From: an uncultured Bacteroidales bacterium
GTDB lineage: Bacteria > Bacteroidota > Bacteroidia > Bacteroidales > UBA932
Length of the DNA stretch: 45,981 bases
Assembly: GCA_900545245.1 (NCBI GenBank)
Contig: UQYV01000026.1
Span: 1-45,981 of the forward strand
Direction: 5' to 3'
Positions 28,176 through 35,525 of this stretch are shown here, one piece after another (positions within the stretch are counted from its first letter, which is position 1; each line of letters begins with the position of its first letter). The position numbers and the translations under genes are program-made. The notes below the pieces were generated by a model that saw nothing but the letters and a program-made list of their open reading frames with translations, was not told where the DNA came from and did not search any database.

Positions 28176-28985
28176 ATGGAACGATTAGATGTATTCAATT
28201 GCTCGAACATACTCATAGCTAGTTATTTCACTGATAATCGTGGCTGTGCCCACGAGAACAGGGAGCACACGCTGATTTATCTGATTTCCGGTGAACTGGA
28301 AATAGAAGAGCGGGGAAAGAAAACCGTTCTTCATCCGGGAGAGTGTGCTTTCATGCGACGCGACAACCGTATGTGGTTGCAGAAAAAAGTAGAAGAGGGA
28401 AATCCTTACCGCTCTGTTGTGTTGAAATTCTCACGACCTTTCTTAAAGGAATTTTACCAGACACTTAATCGGCAGCAGATTCCCTCTGATTCCAAGCGCG
28501 AGAAGGTGAGTTTGCGTGTGTTATCGAGTAACAGACCTGACATCCGTTCCCTGTTTGAGTCGGTCATCCCATATTTCGATGCAGGAGAAAAGCCATCGGA
28601 AGATGTACTGAAACTGAAAATGATTGAAGGAGTGTATGTATTACTCAATACCGACATCAACCTGTATGCTTCGCTGTTCGACTTCGTGGAGCCGTGGAAG
28701 ATTGACATTTTGGACTATTTGAACGAAAACTATATGTGCGACCTTTCTATGAACGAGATTGCAAGTTACACGGGGCGTAGTCTGGCTACTTTCAAACGGG
28801 ATTTCGCAAAGGTAAGCGATTTGACACCTCAAAAATGGATTATCAAACGTCGCCTTGAAGCTGCCCATGATTTGATAAAATCAGGAAAGAAGGTGACGGA
28901 AACCTGTTTCGACGTGGGCTTCAAGAATCTGTCGCATTTCTCCAAAATATACAAGGATGCATATGGGGTTGCCCCATCCATGTAG
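28176..28985 (+). CDS. AraC-family transcriptional regulator
   Basis: DNA-binding regulator of 269 aa. The N-terminal half is a cupin-like sensor domain (IYLISGELEIEERGKKTVLHPGECAFM). The C-terminal AraC domain has two helix-turn-helices: DLSMNEIASYTGRSLATFKRDFAK, then VTETCFDVGFKNLSHFSKIYKDAYGVAPS. It heads a cluster of redox and acyl-transfer genes on the same strand. The repeated operator sequence in its own promoter and in the two operon promoters downstream makes it the likely regulator of the whole cluster. The position of the operators over the missing -33 element suggests an activator. The inducer is unknown. Confidence 0.9.
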   Translation: MERLDVFNCSNILIASYFTDNRGCAHENREHTLIYLISGELEIEERGKKTVLHPGECAFMRRDNRMWLQKKVEEGNPYRSVVLKFSRPFLKEFYQTLNRQQIPSDSKREKVSLRVLSSNRPDIRSLFESVIPYFDAGEKPSEDVLKLKMIEGVYVLLNTDINLYASLFDFVEPWKIDILDYLNENYMCDLSMNEIASYTGRSLATFKRDFAKVSDLTPQKWIIKRRLEAAHDLIKSGKKVTETCFDVGFKNLSHFSKIYKDAYGVAPSM

Positions 28986-29011
28986 CATTGAACTTCAAAA
29001 CAAAACAAATT

Positions 29012-29055
29012 GAGCCTTGCAGCAAAGTCGTTGTAAGGCTCTCTTTGTACCTTTG
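29012..29055 (+). promoter_or_regulatory. AraC-type operator (full inverted repeat) and promoter of operon 1
   Basis: GAGCCTTGCA (29012-29021) and TGTAAGGCTC (29032-29041) form an inverted repeat with one mismatch. TACCTTTG (-7) follows at 29048-29055, 6 nt after the repeat. There is no TTTG at the -33 position because the right half-site covers it, an arrangement typical of activator-dependent promoters. Confidence 0.7.
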
Positions 29056-29105
29056 CATTCGATGATTGAAAATGTTTTAGCAATGTCAAATTAAAAAGGC
29101 GTAAT

Positions 29106-29936
29106 ATGAAAACAAAAGTAATTTCATTGGTTCTATTATCAGTTTTAATGTTCCCAATTATGGCAAAATCACAAGTAAAAATCAAGCAGACCGCCGGACG
29201 CGATGCTCTCGGAGAGTTCGCACCGGAGTTTGCACGCCTGAACGACGATGTGCTTTTCGGAGAGGTCTGGAGCCGTAACGACCTGTTATCCCTTCGTGAC
29301 CGTTCTATTGTTACGGTTGTAGCCCTGATGTCGCAAGGACTAACAGATTCTTCGTTCAAGTACCACCTTGAATCGGCAAAAAAGAACGGAGTGACCAAAA
29401 CCGAAATGGCAGAAATCCTGACCCATGCCGCATTCTATGCCGGTTGGCCGAAAGCGTGGGCGGCATTTCGCATGGCAAAGGAGGTCTGGACGGACACGGC
29501 TGACAACACTGCCGCCACCTCGCTTGAAGCGTATGCACAAACCATTATTTTCCCGGTAGGCAAAACCAACGATGCGTATGCCAAGTATTTCATCGGACAG
29601 AGCTATGTAGCCCCGATTGTGACGGATGGTGTACCTGTAGTGAATGTGACCTTTGAGCCGGGTTGCCGCAACAACTGGCACATTCACAAGGCGACCAAAG
29701 GCGGCGGTCAGACGCTCGTATGCATTGGTGGCCGCGGCTACTATCAGGAATGGGGCAAAGAACCCATTGAACTTCGTCCTGGAGATTCGGTATATATTCC
29801 CGCAGGTGTGAAACACTGGCACGGAGCAGCACCCGACAGCTGGTTCTCGCACCTCGCTATCGAAATTCCCGGAGAGAACACCTCAAACGAGTGGTTGGAA
29901 CCGGTAAATGACAACGAATATTCAAAATTAAAATAA
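29106..29936 (+). CDS. Exported carboxymuconolactone decarboxylase (CMD)-like protein fused to a cupin domain
   Basis: 276 aa with a signal peptide (SLVLLSVLMFPIMAKSQ). Residues about 25-125 form a CMD/AhpD-like domain (LLSLRDRSIVTVVALMSQG, then EILTHAAFYAGWPKAWAAF). It carries the His-x-x-x-Tyr-x-Gly-x-Pro pattern but no CxxC, so it is not an AhpD-type peroxidase. Residues about 150-265 are a cupin with metal-ligand motifs NNWHIHK and PAGVKHWHG. The fusion is common in gut Bacteroidetes, but its reaction is not established; ring-cleavage or lactone chemistry is only a family hint. It is the first gene of an AraC-controlled operon, 1 nt before the flavodoxin gene. Confidence 0.85.
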   Translation: MKTKVISLVLLSVLMFPIMAKSQVKIKQTAGRDALGEFAPEFARLNDDVLFGEVWSRNDLLSLRDRSIVTVVALMSQGLTDSSFKYHLESAKKNGVTKTEMAEILTHAAFYAGWPKAWAAFRMAKEVWTDTADNTAATSLEAYAQTIIFPVGKTNDAYAKYFIGQSYVAPIVTDGVPVVNVTFEPGCRNNWHIHKATKGGGQTLVCIGGRGYYQEWGKEPIELRPGDSVYIPAGVKHWHGAAPDSWFSHLAIEIPGENTSNEWLEPVNDNEYSKLK

Positions 29937-29937
29937 C

Positions 29938-30486
29938 ATGAAACTATTAGCATTGATAATTATGGGATTACTCACTTGGGGCAACACATTGAGTGCGCAG
30001 ATGACAGAGGGCAACAAAAAAATCCTTGTGGCTTATTTCTCTTGTACGGGGACAACCGAAAAAGTGGCGGAAGCCATTGCGGAAACAACCGGTGGCAAAC
30101 TTTACCGGATTACTCCGGCCAAGGCTTATACTTCGGCAGACCTTGACTGGCAGAACAAAACGAGCCGCAGCTCGGTGGAAATGGCGGATGATAAATCCCG
30201 ACCGGCTTTGGGCGGAGAGGCTATCGACCCGAAAGATTATGATGTGATATTCATTGGTTATCCGATCTGGTGGGACTTGTGTCCCCGTCCGGTCAATACA
30301 TTCCTTGAAAAGTATGATTTTTCGGGTAAGACAATTATGCCGTTCGCCACGTCGGGTGGCAGTTCGATTGCAAACAGCGTGAAACAGCTCAAAAAACTCT
30401 ATCCTAAAGTCGTATGGCAAGACGGACGCTTGTGTAACGGCAGTGCGAAACAGGCCGCAGTGTGGGCGAAACAAACAATCAAATAA
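29938..30486 (+). CDS. Flavodoxin with N-terminal signal peptide
   Basis: FMN-binding electron-transfer protein or flavodoxin-fold quinone/nitro reductase. The FMN phosphate loop is intact (YFSCTGTTEKVAEAIAE) and the isoalloxazine-contacting loop is VIFIGYPIWWDLCP, followed by FATSGGSSIANSV. What is unusual is the N-terminal leader MKLLALIIMGLLTWGNTLSAQ, which looks like a Sec signal peptide; ordinary flavodoxins are cytoplasmic. The mature domain is about 160 aa, the normal size. The start overlaps nothing and is 1 nt past the CMD-cupin stop. With the neighbouring exported enzymes it suggests redox chemistry outside the cytoplasm. Confidence 0.88.
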   Translation: MKLLALIIMGLLTWGNTLSAQMTEGNKKILVAYFSCTGTTEKVAEAIAETTGGKLYRITPAKAYTSADLDWQNKTSRSSVEMADDKSRPALGGEAIDPKDYDVIFIGYPIWWDLCPRPVNTFLEKYDFSGKTIMPFATSGGSSIANSVKQLKKLYPKVVWQDGRLCNGSAKQAAVWAKQTIK

Positions 30487-30490
30487 TTGT

Positions 30491-31012
30491 ATGGAAGAGA
30501 TTAGAATCGACTGTCTGAACCAGACAGAACAGGAACTTGCCGCAGCCATAGAACTGCGGCAAGACATCTTCCGGCTGAACCATACGATGCCCGATACGGA
30601 GGAGTATGCCGAACTGTTGCACAAGGTTTTTCCGCAATTCGGCGAGAACTGCCGCATCGAAACTCCGTTTTCGGGTGTCCGAACCGCCAACGTGAAATTC
30701 GGGCGTAATGTCATTGTCATGCCCGGCTGCCTGATGATGTCAGCCGGAGGAATCACGATAGACGATGAAGTGATGATTGCCGCCAATGTGCAACTCATAT
30801 CCAACAATCACGATGTGGAACAACGCAATGTCATTACCTGCAAACCGGTTCACATTTGCCGTCATGTATGGATAGGAGCCGGTGCGACTATTCTTCCGGG
30901 TGTCACTATCGGGGAGAATGCTGTGGTCGGAGCCGGCAGTGTCGTCACGCACGATGTGGAGTCGAATACGATTGTTGCGGGAAATCCGGCAAAGTTGATT
31001 CGCAAAATATGA
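30491..31012 (+). CDS. Hexapeptide-repeat acetyltransferase (maltose/nodulation O-acetyltransferase-like)
   Basis: Predicted CoA-dependent O-acetyltransferase, 173 aa from ATG 30491. A longer in-frame start at 30443 lies inside the flavodoxin gene and is rejected. The left-handed beta-helix is visible as hexapeptides: VKFGRNVIVMPGCLMMS, ITIDDEVMIAANVQLI, VWIGAGATILPGVTIGENAVVGAGSVVTHDV and IVAGNPAKLIRKI. The catalytic His is probably in SNNHDVEQ. No signal peptide, so cytoplasmic. It lies 4 nt after the flavodoxin gene and ends operon 1. The acceptor is unknown. Confidence 0.87.
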   Translation: MEEIRIDCLNQTEQELAAAIELRQDIFRLNHTMPDTEEYAELLHKVFPQFGENCRIETPFSGVRTANVKFGRNVIVMPGCLMMSAGGITIDDEVMIAANVQLISNNHDVEQRNVITCKPVHICRHVWIGAGATILPGVTIGENAVVGAGSVVTHDVESNTIVAGNPAKLIRKI

Positions 31013-31047
31013 TATTTTACAAATTGAACTTCATGACAAAGTGATTT

Positions 31048-31091
31048 GAGCCTCGCAGCAAAGTTGTTGTGAGGCTCTCTTTTTACCTTTG
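31048..31091 (+). promoter_or_regulatory. AraC-type operator (full inverted repeat) and promoter of operon 2
   Basis: GAGCCTCGCAGCA (31048-31060) is mirrored by TGTTGTGAGGCTC (31065-31077). The -7 box TACCTTTG is at 31084-31091, 6 nt after the repeat, exactly as at 29012-29055. The flanking GAACTTCA (31026-31033) lies 22 bp upstream of the operator, as in the copies at 28990 and 33964. Confidence 0.7.
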
Positions 31092-31114
31092 CATCAGAAT
31101 AAAAAAACAAAGAT

Positions 31115-31687
31115 ATGAACGATATTTTTGAAAGAGACCTGAACGGAGAAATGGTGTCACCCAATGATCAAGGATATGACGAACTGATTGCGGACATTTT
31201 CGATACCATGAAAACTGCGACCGAAATGAACACCGGTTACAAGACACCTGCTGAAGTGCATGAGTATATGAAGCGTATCCTCGGCAAACCGCTTGATGAA
31301 AGCACAACCGTGCTTCCTCCTTTTTACGTTGATTACGGCAAACCCGTAACCATAGGCAAAAGATGCCTCATACAGCAGTGCTGCACCTTTTTCGGGCGTG
31401 GAGGAGTCATAATCGGTGATGATGTTTTTATCGGTCCGAAATGCAATCTCATCACTATCAATCATGACGTGAATCCCGACAACCGCAGTGCTACTTACAG
31501 TCGTCCCATTGTAATTGAAGACAAAGTTTGGATTGGTATAAATTCGACCATCCTTCCCGGAGTGAAAATTGGCTATGGAAGCATTGTCGGAGCGCAGAGC
31601 GTGGTGACGCACGATGTGCCACCCATGACGATAGTAGCCGGAAATCCTGCAAGAACAATCAAAACAATCGAGATAAATCATGAATAA
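31115..31687 (+). CDS. Hexapeptide-repeat acetyltransferase (maltose O-acetyltransferase-like), second copy
   Basis: 190 aa CoA-dependent acyltransferase of the left-handed beta-helix family. An N-terminal helical region (ELIADIFDTMKTATEMNTGYKTPAEV) is followed by VTIGKRCLIQQCCTFF, VIIGDDVFIGPKCNLITINHDV (probable catalytic His), VWIGINSTILPGVKIGYGSIVGAQSVVTHDV and VAGNPARTIK. It is related to the transferase ending operon 1 but differs in its N-terminus, so this is not a simple tandem duplicate. It is the first gene of the second AraC-controlled operon. Its stop overlaps the aldo/keto reductase start by 8 nt, indicating translational coupling. Confidence 0.87.
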   Translation: MNDIFERDLNGEMVSPNDQGYDELIADIFDTMKTATEMNTGYKTPAEVHEYMKRILGKPLDESTTVLPPFYVDYGKPVTIGKRCLIQQCCTFFGRGGVIIGDDVFIGPKCNLITINHDVNPDNRSATYSRPIVIEDKVWIGINSTILPGVKIGYGSIVGAQSVVTHDVPPMTIVAGNPARTIKTIEINHE

Positions 31688-32834
31688 CAATAAAGAAATC
31701 AGTCGCCGTGGTTTTCTGAAAACCGCCGCAGCATTAGGAGCAGCATTGACCATACAACCTGCCATCAACAAGGTACAGGCGGCAAATGCCGTTCTTGGTG
31801 GGACATCCGTATCTTCGACGAGAAACAAGGATATGCAGTACCGCACACTTGGTACAGGCTCAGCTGCATTCGAGGTTTCTGCGCTCGGATTCGGTGTGAT
31901 GGGCATGACCTACAACCGCAGCCAGTATCCCGACAAGAAAACTCGCCAGCGTGTTATTGCGGAAGCGGTTGACCGGGGCGTAACCTTGTTTGACACCGCC
32001 ATTATTTACGGTCCTCTAAACAACGAGGAATTTGCGGGAGAAGTTCTTGCCCCCTATAAAAACCGTGTTAATGTTACAACTAAGTTCGGGCATGAAGTCG
32101 TTGACGGTAAGGGAACGGGGCGTCAGGACAGCCGTCCGGAAACCATTCGCCGTTATTGCGAGGAATCGCTCCGTCGCCTTCGCATTGACTCTATACCTAT
32201 GTTCTACCAGCATCGTTTCGACCGCAATACGCCGATCGAAGAGGTAGCGCAGTGTATCGGCGATTTGATTAAGGAAGGTAAGGTGCAGCGATGGGGATTG
32301 TGCGAAGTCAGCCCGGAGACCATCCGTAAGGCTCATGCTGTGCAACCGCTGACCGCCATACAGAGCGAATACCACCTGATGCACCGCTTGGTGGAGGAAA
32401 ACGGAGTGTTGGATGTCTGCCGTGAACTGGGCATCGGCTTTGTTCCGTACAGCCCTATCAATCGAGGCTTCTTGGGTGGCTGCATCAACGAATACACTGT
32501 TTTTGATCCGAACAACGACAACCGTCAGACCCTGCCACGCTTCCAGCCTGAAGCCATGCGTGCGAACTACCGTATCGTGAATGTACTACAAGACTTCGGT
32601 CGCACACGGGGCATGACCTCTGCACAGGTGGCACTTGGATGGCTGTTGCAGAAAGCCCCGTGGATTGTGCCCATTCCCGGAACAACAAAACTCTCTCATT
32701 TGGAAGAAAATCTTCGCACACTTGATTTTACACTCTCTGAAAGTGAATGGAAAGAGTTGGAACAGCGTGTGGCAGCCATTCCGATAGTCGGCGACCGTTA
32801 TAATGCCGAACAGCAGAAACAAGTAGGATTTTAA
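31680..32834 (+). CDS. Tat-exported aldo/keto reductase
   Basis: NAD(P)H-dependent oxidoreductase of 384 aa. The start carries a Tat signal (ISRRGFLKTAAALGAALTI, about residues 7-25). The AKR barrel follows from about residue 52 with the catalytic tetrad visible: Asp105, Tyr110 (FDTAIIYGP), Lys135 (VTTKFG) and His in MFYQHRFD. Cofactor-end motifs are AQVALGWLLQ and PIPGTTKLSHLEENL. The only known way to keep NADP in an exported enzyme is folding with cofactor before Tat transport, as in glucose-fructose oxidoreductase, which fits the Tat signal here. It overlaps the acetyltransferase gene by 8 nt. Substrate unknown. Confidence 0.88.
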   Translation: MNNNKEISRRGFLKTAAALGAALTIQPAINKVQAANAVLGGTSVSSTRNKDMQYRTLGTGSAAFEVSALGFGVMGMTYNRSQYPDKKTRQRVIAEAVDRGVTLFDTAIIYGPLNNEEFAGEVLAPYKNRVNVTTKFGHEVVDGKGTGRQDSRPETIRRYCEESLRRLRIDSIPMFYQHRFDRNTPIEEVAQCIGDLIKEGKVQRWGLCEVSPETIRKAHAVQPLTAIQSEYHLMHRLVEENGVLDVCRELGIGFVPYSPINRGFLGGCINEYTVFDPNNDNRQTLPRFQPEAMRANYRIVNVLQDFGRTRGMTSAQVALGWLLQKAPWIVPIPGTTKLSHLEENLRTLDFTLSESEWKELEQRVAAIPIVGDRYNAEQQKQVGF

Positions 32835-32845
32835 TAGACAGATAA

Positions 32846-33931
32846 ATGAAACCGAATATTATTACCCGTATGATGAAATTGCAAGCTATCGCCATAATGA
32901 CATTCCTGACTTTTATGAATGTCATGGCACAGGAAACAACAAAATCAACAGATATGAAAACTTTGGAATTAACACAGGAGTGGGACAAGACCTTCCCGCA
33001 GAGTGATAAGGTGGAACACACGAAAATCACGTTCCACAACCGTTACGGCATCACGCTTGCCGCAGACCTCTATAAACCAAAGGATGCACAGGGACACTTG
33101 GCTGCCATTGCTGTCAGCGGTCCTTACGGGGCTGTGAAAGAACAGGTGTCGGGTCGTTATGCCCAGACTCTTGCAGAGCGTGGTTTTCTGACTATCGCGT
33201 TCGACCCTTCTTATTACGGCGAGAGCGGCGGCACTCCCCGTTATCTCACATCGCCCGAAATCAGCACGGAGGATTTCAGTGCGGCAGTCGATTATCTGAC
33301 CTCCCGTGAAGATGTCGATTTGGAGCGTATTGGCATACTAGGCATCTGTGGTTGGGGCGGATTTGCTCTCAATGCGGCTGCCAATGACCCGCGAATTAAA
33401 GCGACAGTAACATCCACCATGTACGATATGAGCAGGGTGAATGCCAACGGATATTTCGATGCCAACGACAATGCGGACGCCCGCTACGAGCTACGCCGAC
33501 AACTGAACGACCTTCGTACAAAAGCATACCGAACAGGTGAGAATGAGCTCGACGGCGGCGTGATTGACCCCGTTCCCGAAGATGCGCCACAATTCGTCAA
33601 GGATTACCATGACTATTACAAGACAAAGCGCGGCTATCATCATCGTTCTCCCAACTCCAACAAGGGAATCTCCAAGACCAGCGTGCTTTCATTCATAAAT
33701 ATGCCGCTGCTCACCTATATCGGAGAGATCCGTAGTGCCGTGCTGATGATTCACGGAGAGAAAGCTCATTCCCGCTACTTCAGCGAAGATGCCTACAAAC
33801 GACTGACCACTGAAAATAAGGAACTAATGATTATTCCGGGAGCGAATCACGTCGATTTGTACGATAACCTTGATGTCATTCCATTCGATAAAATAGAAGA
33901 TTTCCTCAAAAAGGCCTTTGAAAAGAAATAA
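32846..33931 (+). CDS. Exported alpha/beta hydrolase (dienelactone-hydrolase-like, Cys nucleophile)
   Basis: 361 aa; the hydrophobic leader MMKLQAIAIMTFLTFMNVMAQ looks like a signal peptide, and ATG 32873 or 32876 is a more natural start than 32846. The core has AIAVSGPYGAVKEQ, FDPSYYGESGG, and the nucleophile elbow GILGICGWGG, placing Cys168 where most relatives have Ser. The acid is probably in VLMIHGEKAHSRYF and the His in PGANHVDLYDN. Dienelactone hydrolases also use Cys, and a CMD-like protein occurs in the neighbouring operon; together these hint at lactone or ring-fission product chemistry, which is inference. It is the last gene of operon 2. Confidence 0.83.
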   Translation: MKPNIITRMMKLQAIAIMTFLTFMNVMAQETTKSTDMKTLELTQEWDKTFPQSDKVEHTKITFHNRYGITLAADLYKPKDAQGHLAAIAVSGPYGAVKEQVSGRYAQTLAERGFLTIAFDPSYYGESGGTPRYLTSPEISTEDFSAAVDYLTSREDVDLERIGILGICGWGGFALNAAANDPRIKATVTSTMYDMSRVNANGYFDANDNADARYELRRQLNDLRTKAYRTGENELDGGVIDPVPEDAPQFVKDYHDYYKTKRGYHHRSPNSNKGISKTSVLSFINMPLLTYIGEIRSAVLMIHGEKAHSRYFSEDAYKRLTTENKELMIIPGANHVDLYDNLDVIPFDKIEDFLKKAFEKK

Positions 33932-34289
33932 AATCTCGTTTTAATGACGAGTATTTTATTTCTGAACTTCAGAACAAAACACATTGAGCCTCACAGCAAC
34001 CGTGTAGCTATTGCCTGCAAAAGGGAAACTGGACTGACTTGGCAACGGACTTTTACTGTCACCCGTCCATTATGGAAGTGTAGCAGAGGCTTTGGCGGAA
34101 CAGGGATTCTCATCAGTAAAAAAAATAGACATCCAATTTATAATAATATGAGTCCACTTGAAAAAGTCAGAGCACTATCAAATTGAAACTTAGATAGGTG
34201 ATAAGCAGATGAAAACTATACGTTATTTGCCTACTTGCACACTTTTTAAAGTGGATTCAATAATTTAATTTTTAACAAGGAGAAGCATT
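33932..34289 (+). other. Intergenic region with a decayed operator copy and a possible gene remnant
   Basis: 358 bases. GAACTTCA (33964-33971) followed 22 bp later by the half-site GAGCCTCACAGCAA (33986-33999) matches the operator modules at 29012 and 31048, but the right half-site and the -7 box are lost. After an in-frame TGA (34035-34037), a 37-codon frame 34038-34151 reads LGNGLLLSPVHYGSVAEALA then EQGFSSVKKIDIQ, which has a coding flavour but no recognised family. It looks like the remains of a deleted gene of this regulon. Confidence 0.45.
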
Positions 34290-34970
34290 ATGAAAAAGTT
34301 TCTGTATCTACTATTTGCCGCTTTTGTAGCGGTGGGTCTGAGCGTCTGCTCTCCCGATGACAACGAACCTAATAGGTCGGAAACCGAAATCCCGGATACG
34401 CCGGAAAATCCGGATGATGGCAATGAACCTGAAAATCCGGACAACCCCGATAATCCCAATCCTACGGGCAAGACACTGATCGTGTATTACAGCTTCACGA
34501 ACAATGTACATACCATCGTGACTGATTTGCAAACACAAATAGAGGCAGATGCAGTAAGAATAGAACCAGCCGAAGAAGGTCTTGACTATGCGGCCAACAA
34601 TTATGCCATCGGAAGTGCACTGATTCAGGCAATCAGGAACAATCCGAACGATGCGGCATCTTATCCTGAAATCAAACCAGTGGAAGTTAACATTGCCGAT
34701 TACGACAGAATTATCGTAGGAGCGCCGCTTTGGTGGAGCAATATGGCAGCCCCGCTGCAAACATTCCTTTTCCACTACGGCGATGAAATGAAAGGAAAAG
34801 ACATCGGTCTGATAGTATCAAGTTCAAGCAGTGGAATCAGCGGAGTCGAGGCTGATACCAAACGGCTTATCCCGGAAGGTAATTTCCTTGAACCGAGCCT
34901 GTGGATACGTTCCTCACAAACTTCCAACTGTCATTCATTAATAGCCGACTGGCTGAATAAAATCAACTAA
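34290..34970 (+). CDS. Flavodoxin-fold protein with exported, Pro/Asp/Asn-rich N-terminal linker
   Basis: 226 aa. The leader MKKFLYLLFAAFVAVGLSVCSPDD resembles a lipoprotein signal, but Val before Cys is atypical for a lipobox, so lipidation is uncertain. A flexible linker of NPDNPDNP-type repeats spans about 25-60. The flavodoxin domain follows (TLIVYYSFTNNVHTIV, then IIVGAPLWWSNMAAPLQTF, VSSSSSGISGVEADTKRL). The phosphate loop SFTNNVHT departs from the usual SxTGNT, so FMN affinity may be altered. RBS AAGGAG precedes the ATG. It is separated from operon 2 by a decayed operator copy and is probably part of the same functional set. Confidence 0.83.
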   Translation: MKKFLYLLFAAFVAVGLSVCSPDDNEPNRSETEIPDTPENPDDGNEPENPDNPDNPNPTGKTLIVYYSFTNNVHTIVTDLQTQIEADAVRIEPAEEGLDYAANNYAIGSALIQAIRNNPNDAASYPEIKPVEVNIADYDRIIVGAPLWWSNMAAPLQTFLFHYGDEMKGKDIGLIVSSSSSGISGVEADTKRLIPEGNFLEPSLWIRSSQTSNCHSLIADWLNKIN

Positions 34971-35019
34971 TGCGGTAAATCTTGTCCTCATCATAGTACT
35001 TATTCATGAAGTACGCCAT
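34963..35019 (-). other. Coding-like continuation downstream of queF
   Basis: After the queF stop (TAG at 35062-35064), the same frame stays open to TGA 34963-34965 and reads GKEVRRRGNKTLRY, then MAYFMNKYYDEDKIYRIS from ATG 35019. A GGAGGAGG motif lies upstream of that ATG. It could be an 18-aa peptide, a degraded extension or chance. It overlaps the convergent flavodoxin gene end by 8 nt. Confidence 0.2.
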
Positions 35020-35061
35020 ATAACGTAGCGTCTTGTTTCCCCTCCTCCGGACTTCCTTCCC

Positions 35062-35523
35062 CTACAAAGCATGGTTCTGGAGACGAAACTCCGCCATCTT
35101 CTCGTATTTCGTCCCCGGACGGCCGTAGTTTGCGTACGGATAGATGGAGATTCCACCGCGAGGGGTGAAAATTCCGGTCACCTCTATATACTTAGGATCC
35201 ATCAACTTAATCAGATCCTTCATGATTTTGTTCACGCAGTCCTCATGGAAATCGCCATGGTTACGGAAACTGAACAAGTAGAGTTTCAGGCTCTTGGACT
35301 CAACCATACGTTTGTCGGGCATATAGGAAATCTTGATTTCCGCGAAGTCCGGCTGCCCGGTAATCGGACAAAGGCTCGTGAATTCCGGACAGTTGAACTG
35401 TACCCAATAATCATTGTCCGGGTGTTTATTGATGAATGACTCCAGCACTTCCGGAGCGTAGTCCTGTCTATACTCGGTCTTCTTGCCAAGCGCAAGGAGG
35501 CCTTCCTTCTCTCGTCCTTCCAT
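35062..35523 (-). CDS. queF: NADPH-dependent 7-cyano-7-deazaguanine reductase (preQ0 to preQ1)
   Basis: Cytoplasmic enzyme of queuosine biosynthesis that reduces the preQ0 nitrile to the preQ1 amine. It is of the short, YkvM/type-I kind (153 aa). The hallmark CPEFTSLCPITGQPDF contains the nucleophile Cys52 and Asp59, and the QueF motif ESKSLKLYLFSFRNHGDFHED follows, with the C-terminal block FTPRGGISIYPYANYG. It lies 2 nt downstream of the queuosine precursor transporter gene, so the pair is an operon. They probably share the structured leader upstream of the transporter. Confidence 0.95.
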   Translation of the reverse strand: MEGREKEGLLALGKKTEYRQDYAPEVLESFINKHPDNDYWVQFNCPEFTSLCPITGQPDFAEIKISYMPDKRMVESKSLKLYLFSFRNHGDFHEDCVNKIMKDLIKLMDPKYIEVTGIFTPRGGISIYPYANYGRPGTKYEKMAEFRLQNHAL

Positions 35524-35525
35524 AA

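Noticed and set aside
33944..34186. 80-aa plus-strand frame downstream of the hydrolase gene
   Set aside because: Composition is not protein-like and the frame crosses the decayed operator. The adjacent frame 34038-34151 is more coding-like but short, so only a remnant was reported.
34997..35016. GTACTT/AAGTAC stem as a terminator between the flavodoxin and queF
   Set aside because: Only 6 bp, weak, and no T tract on either side.
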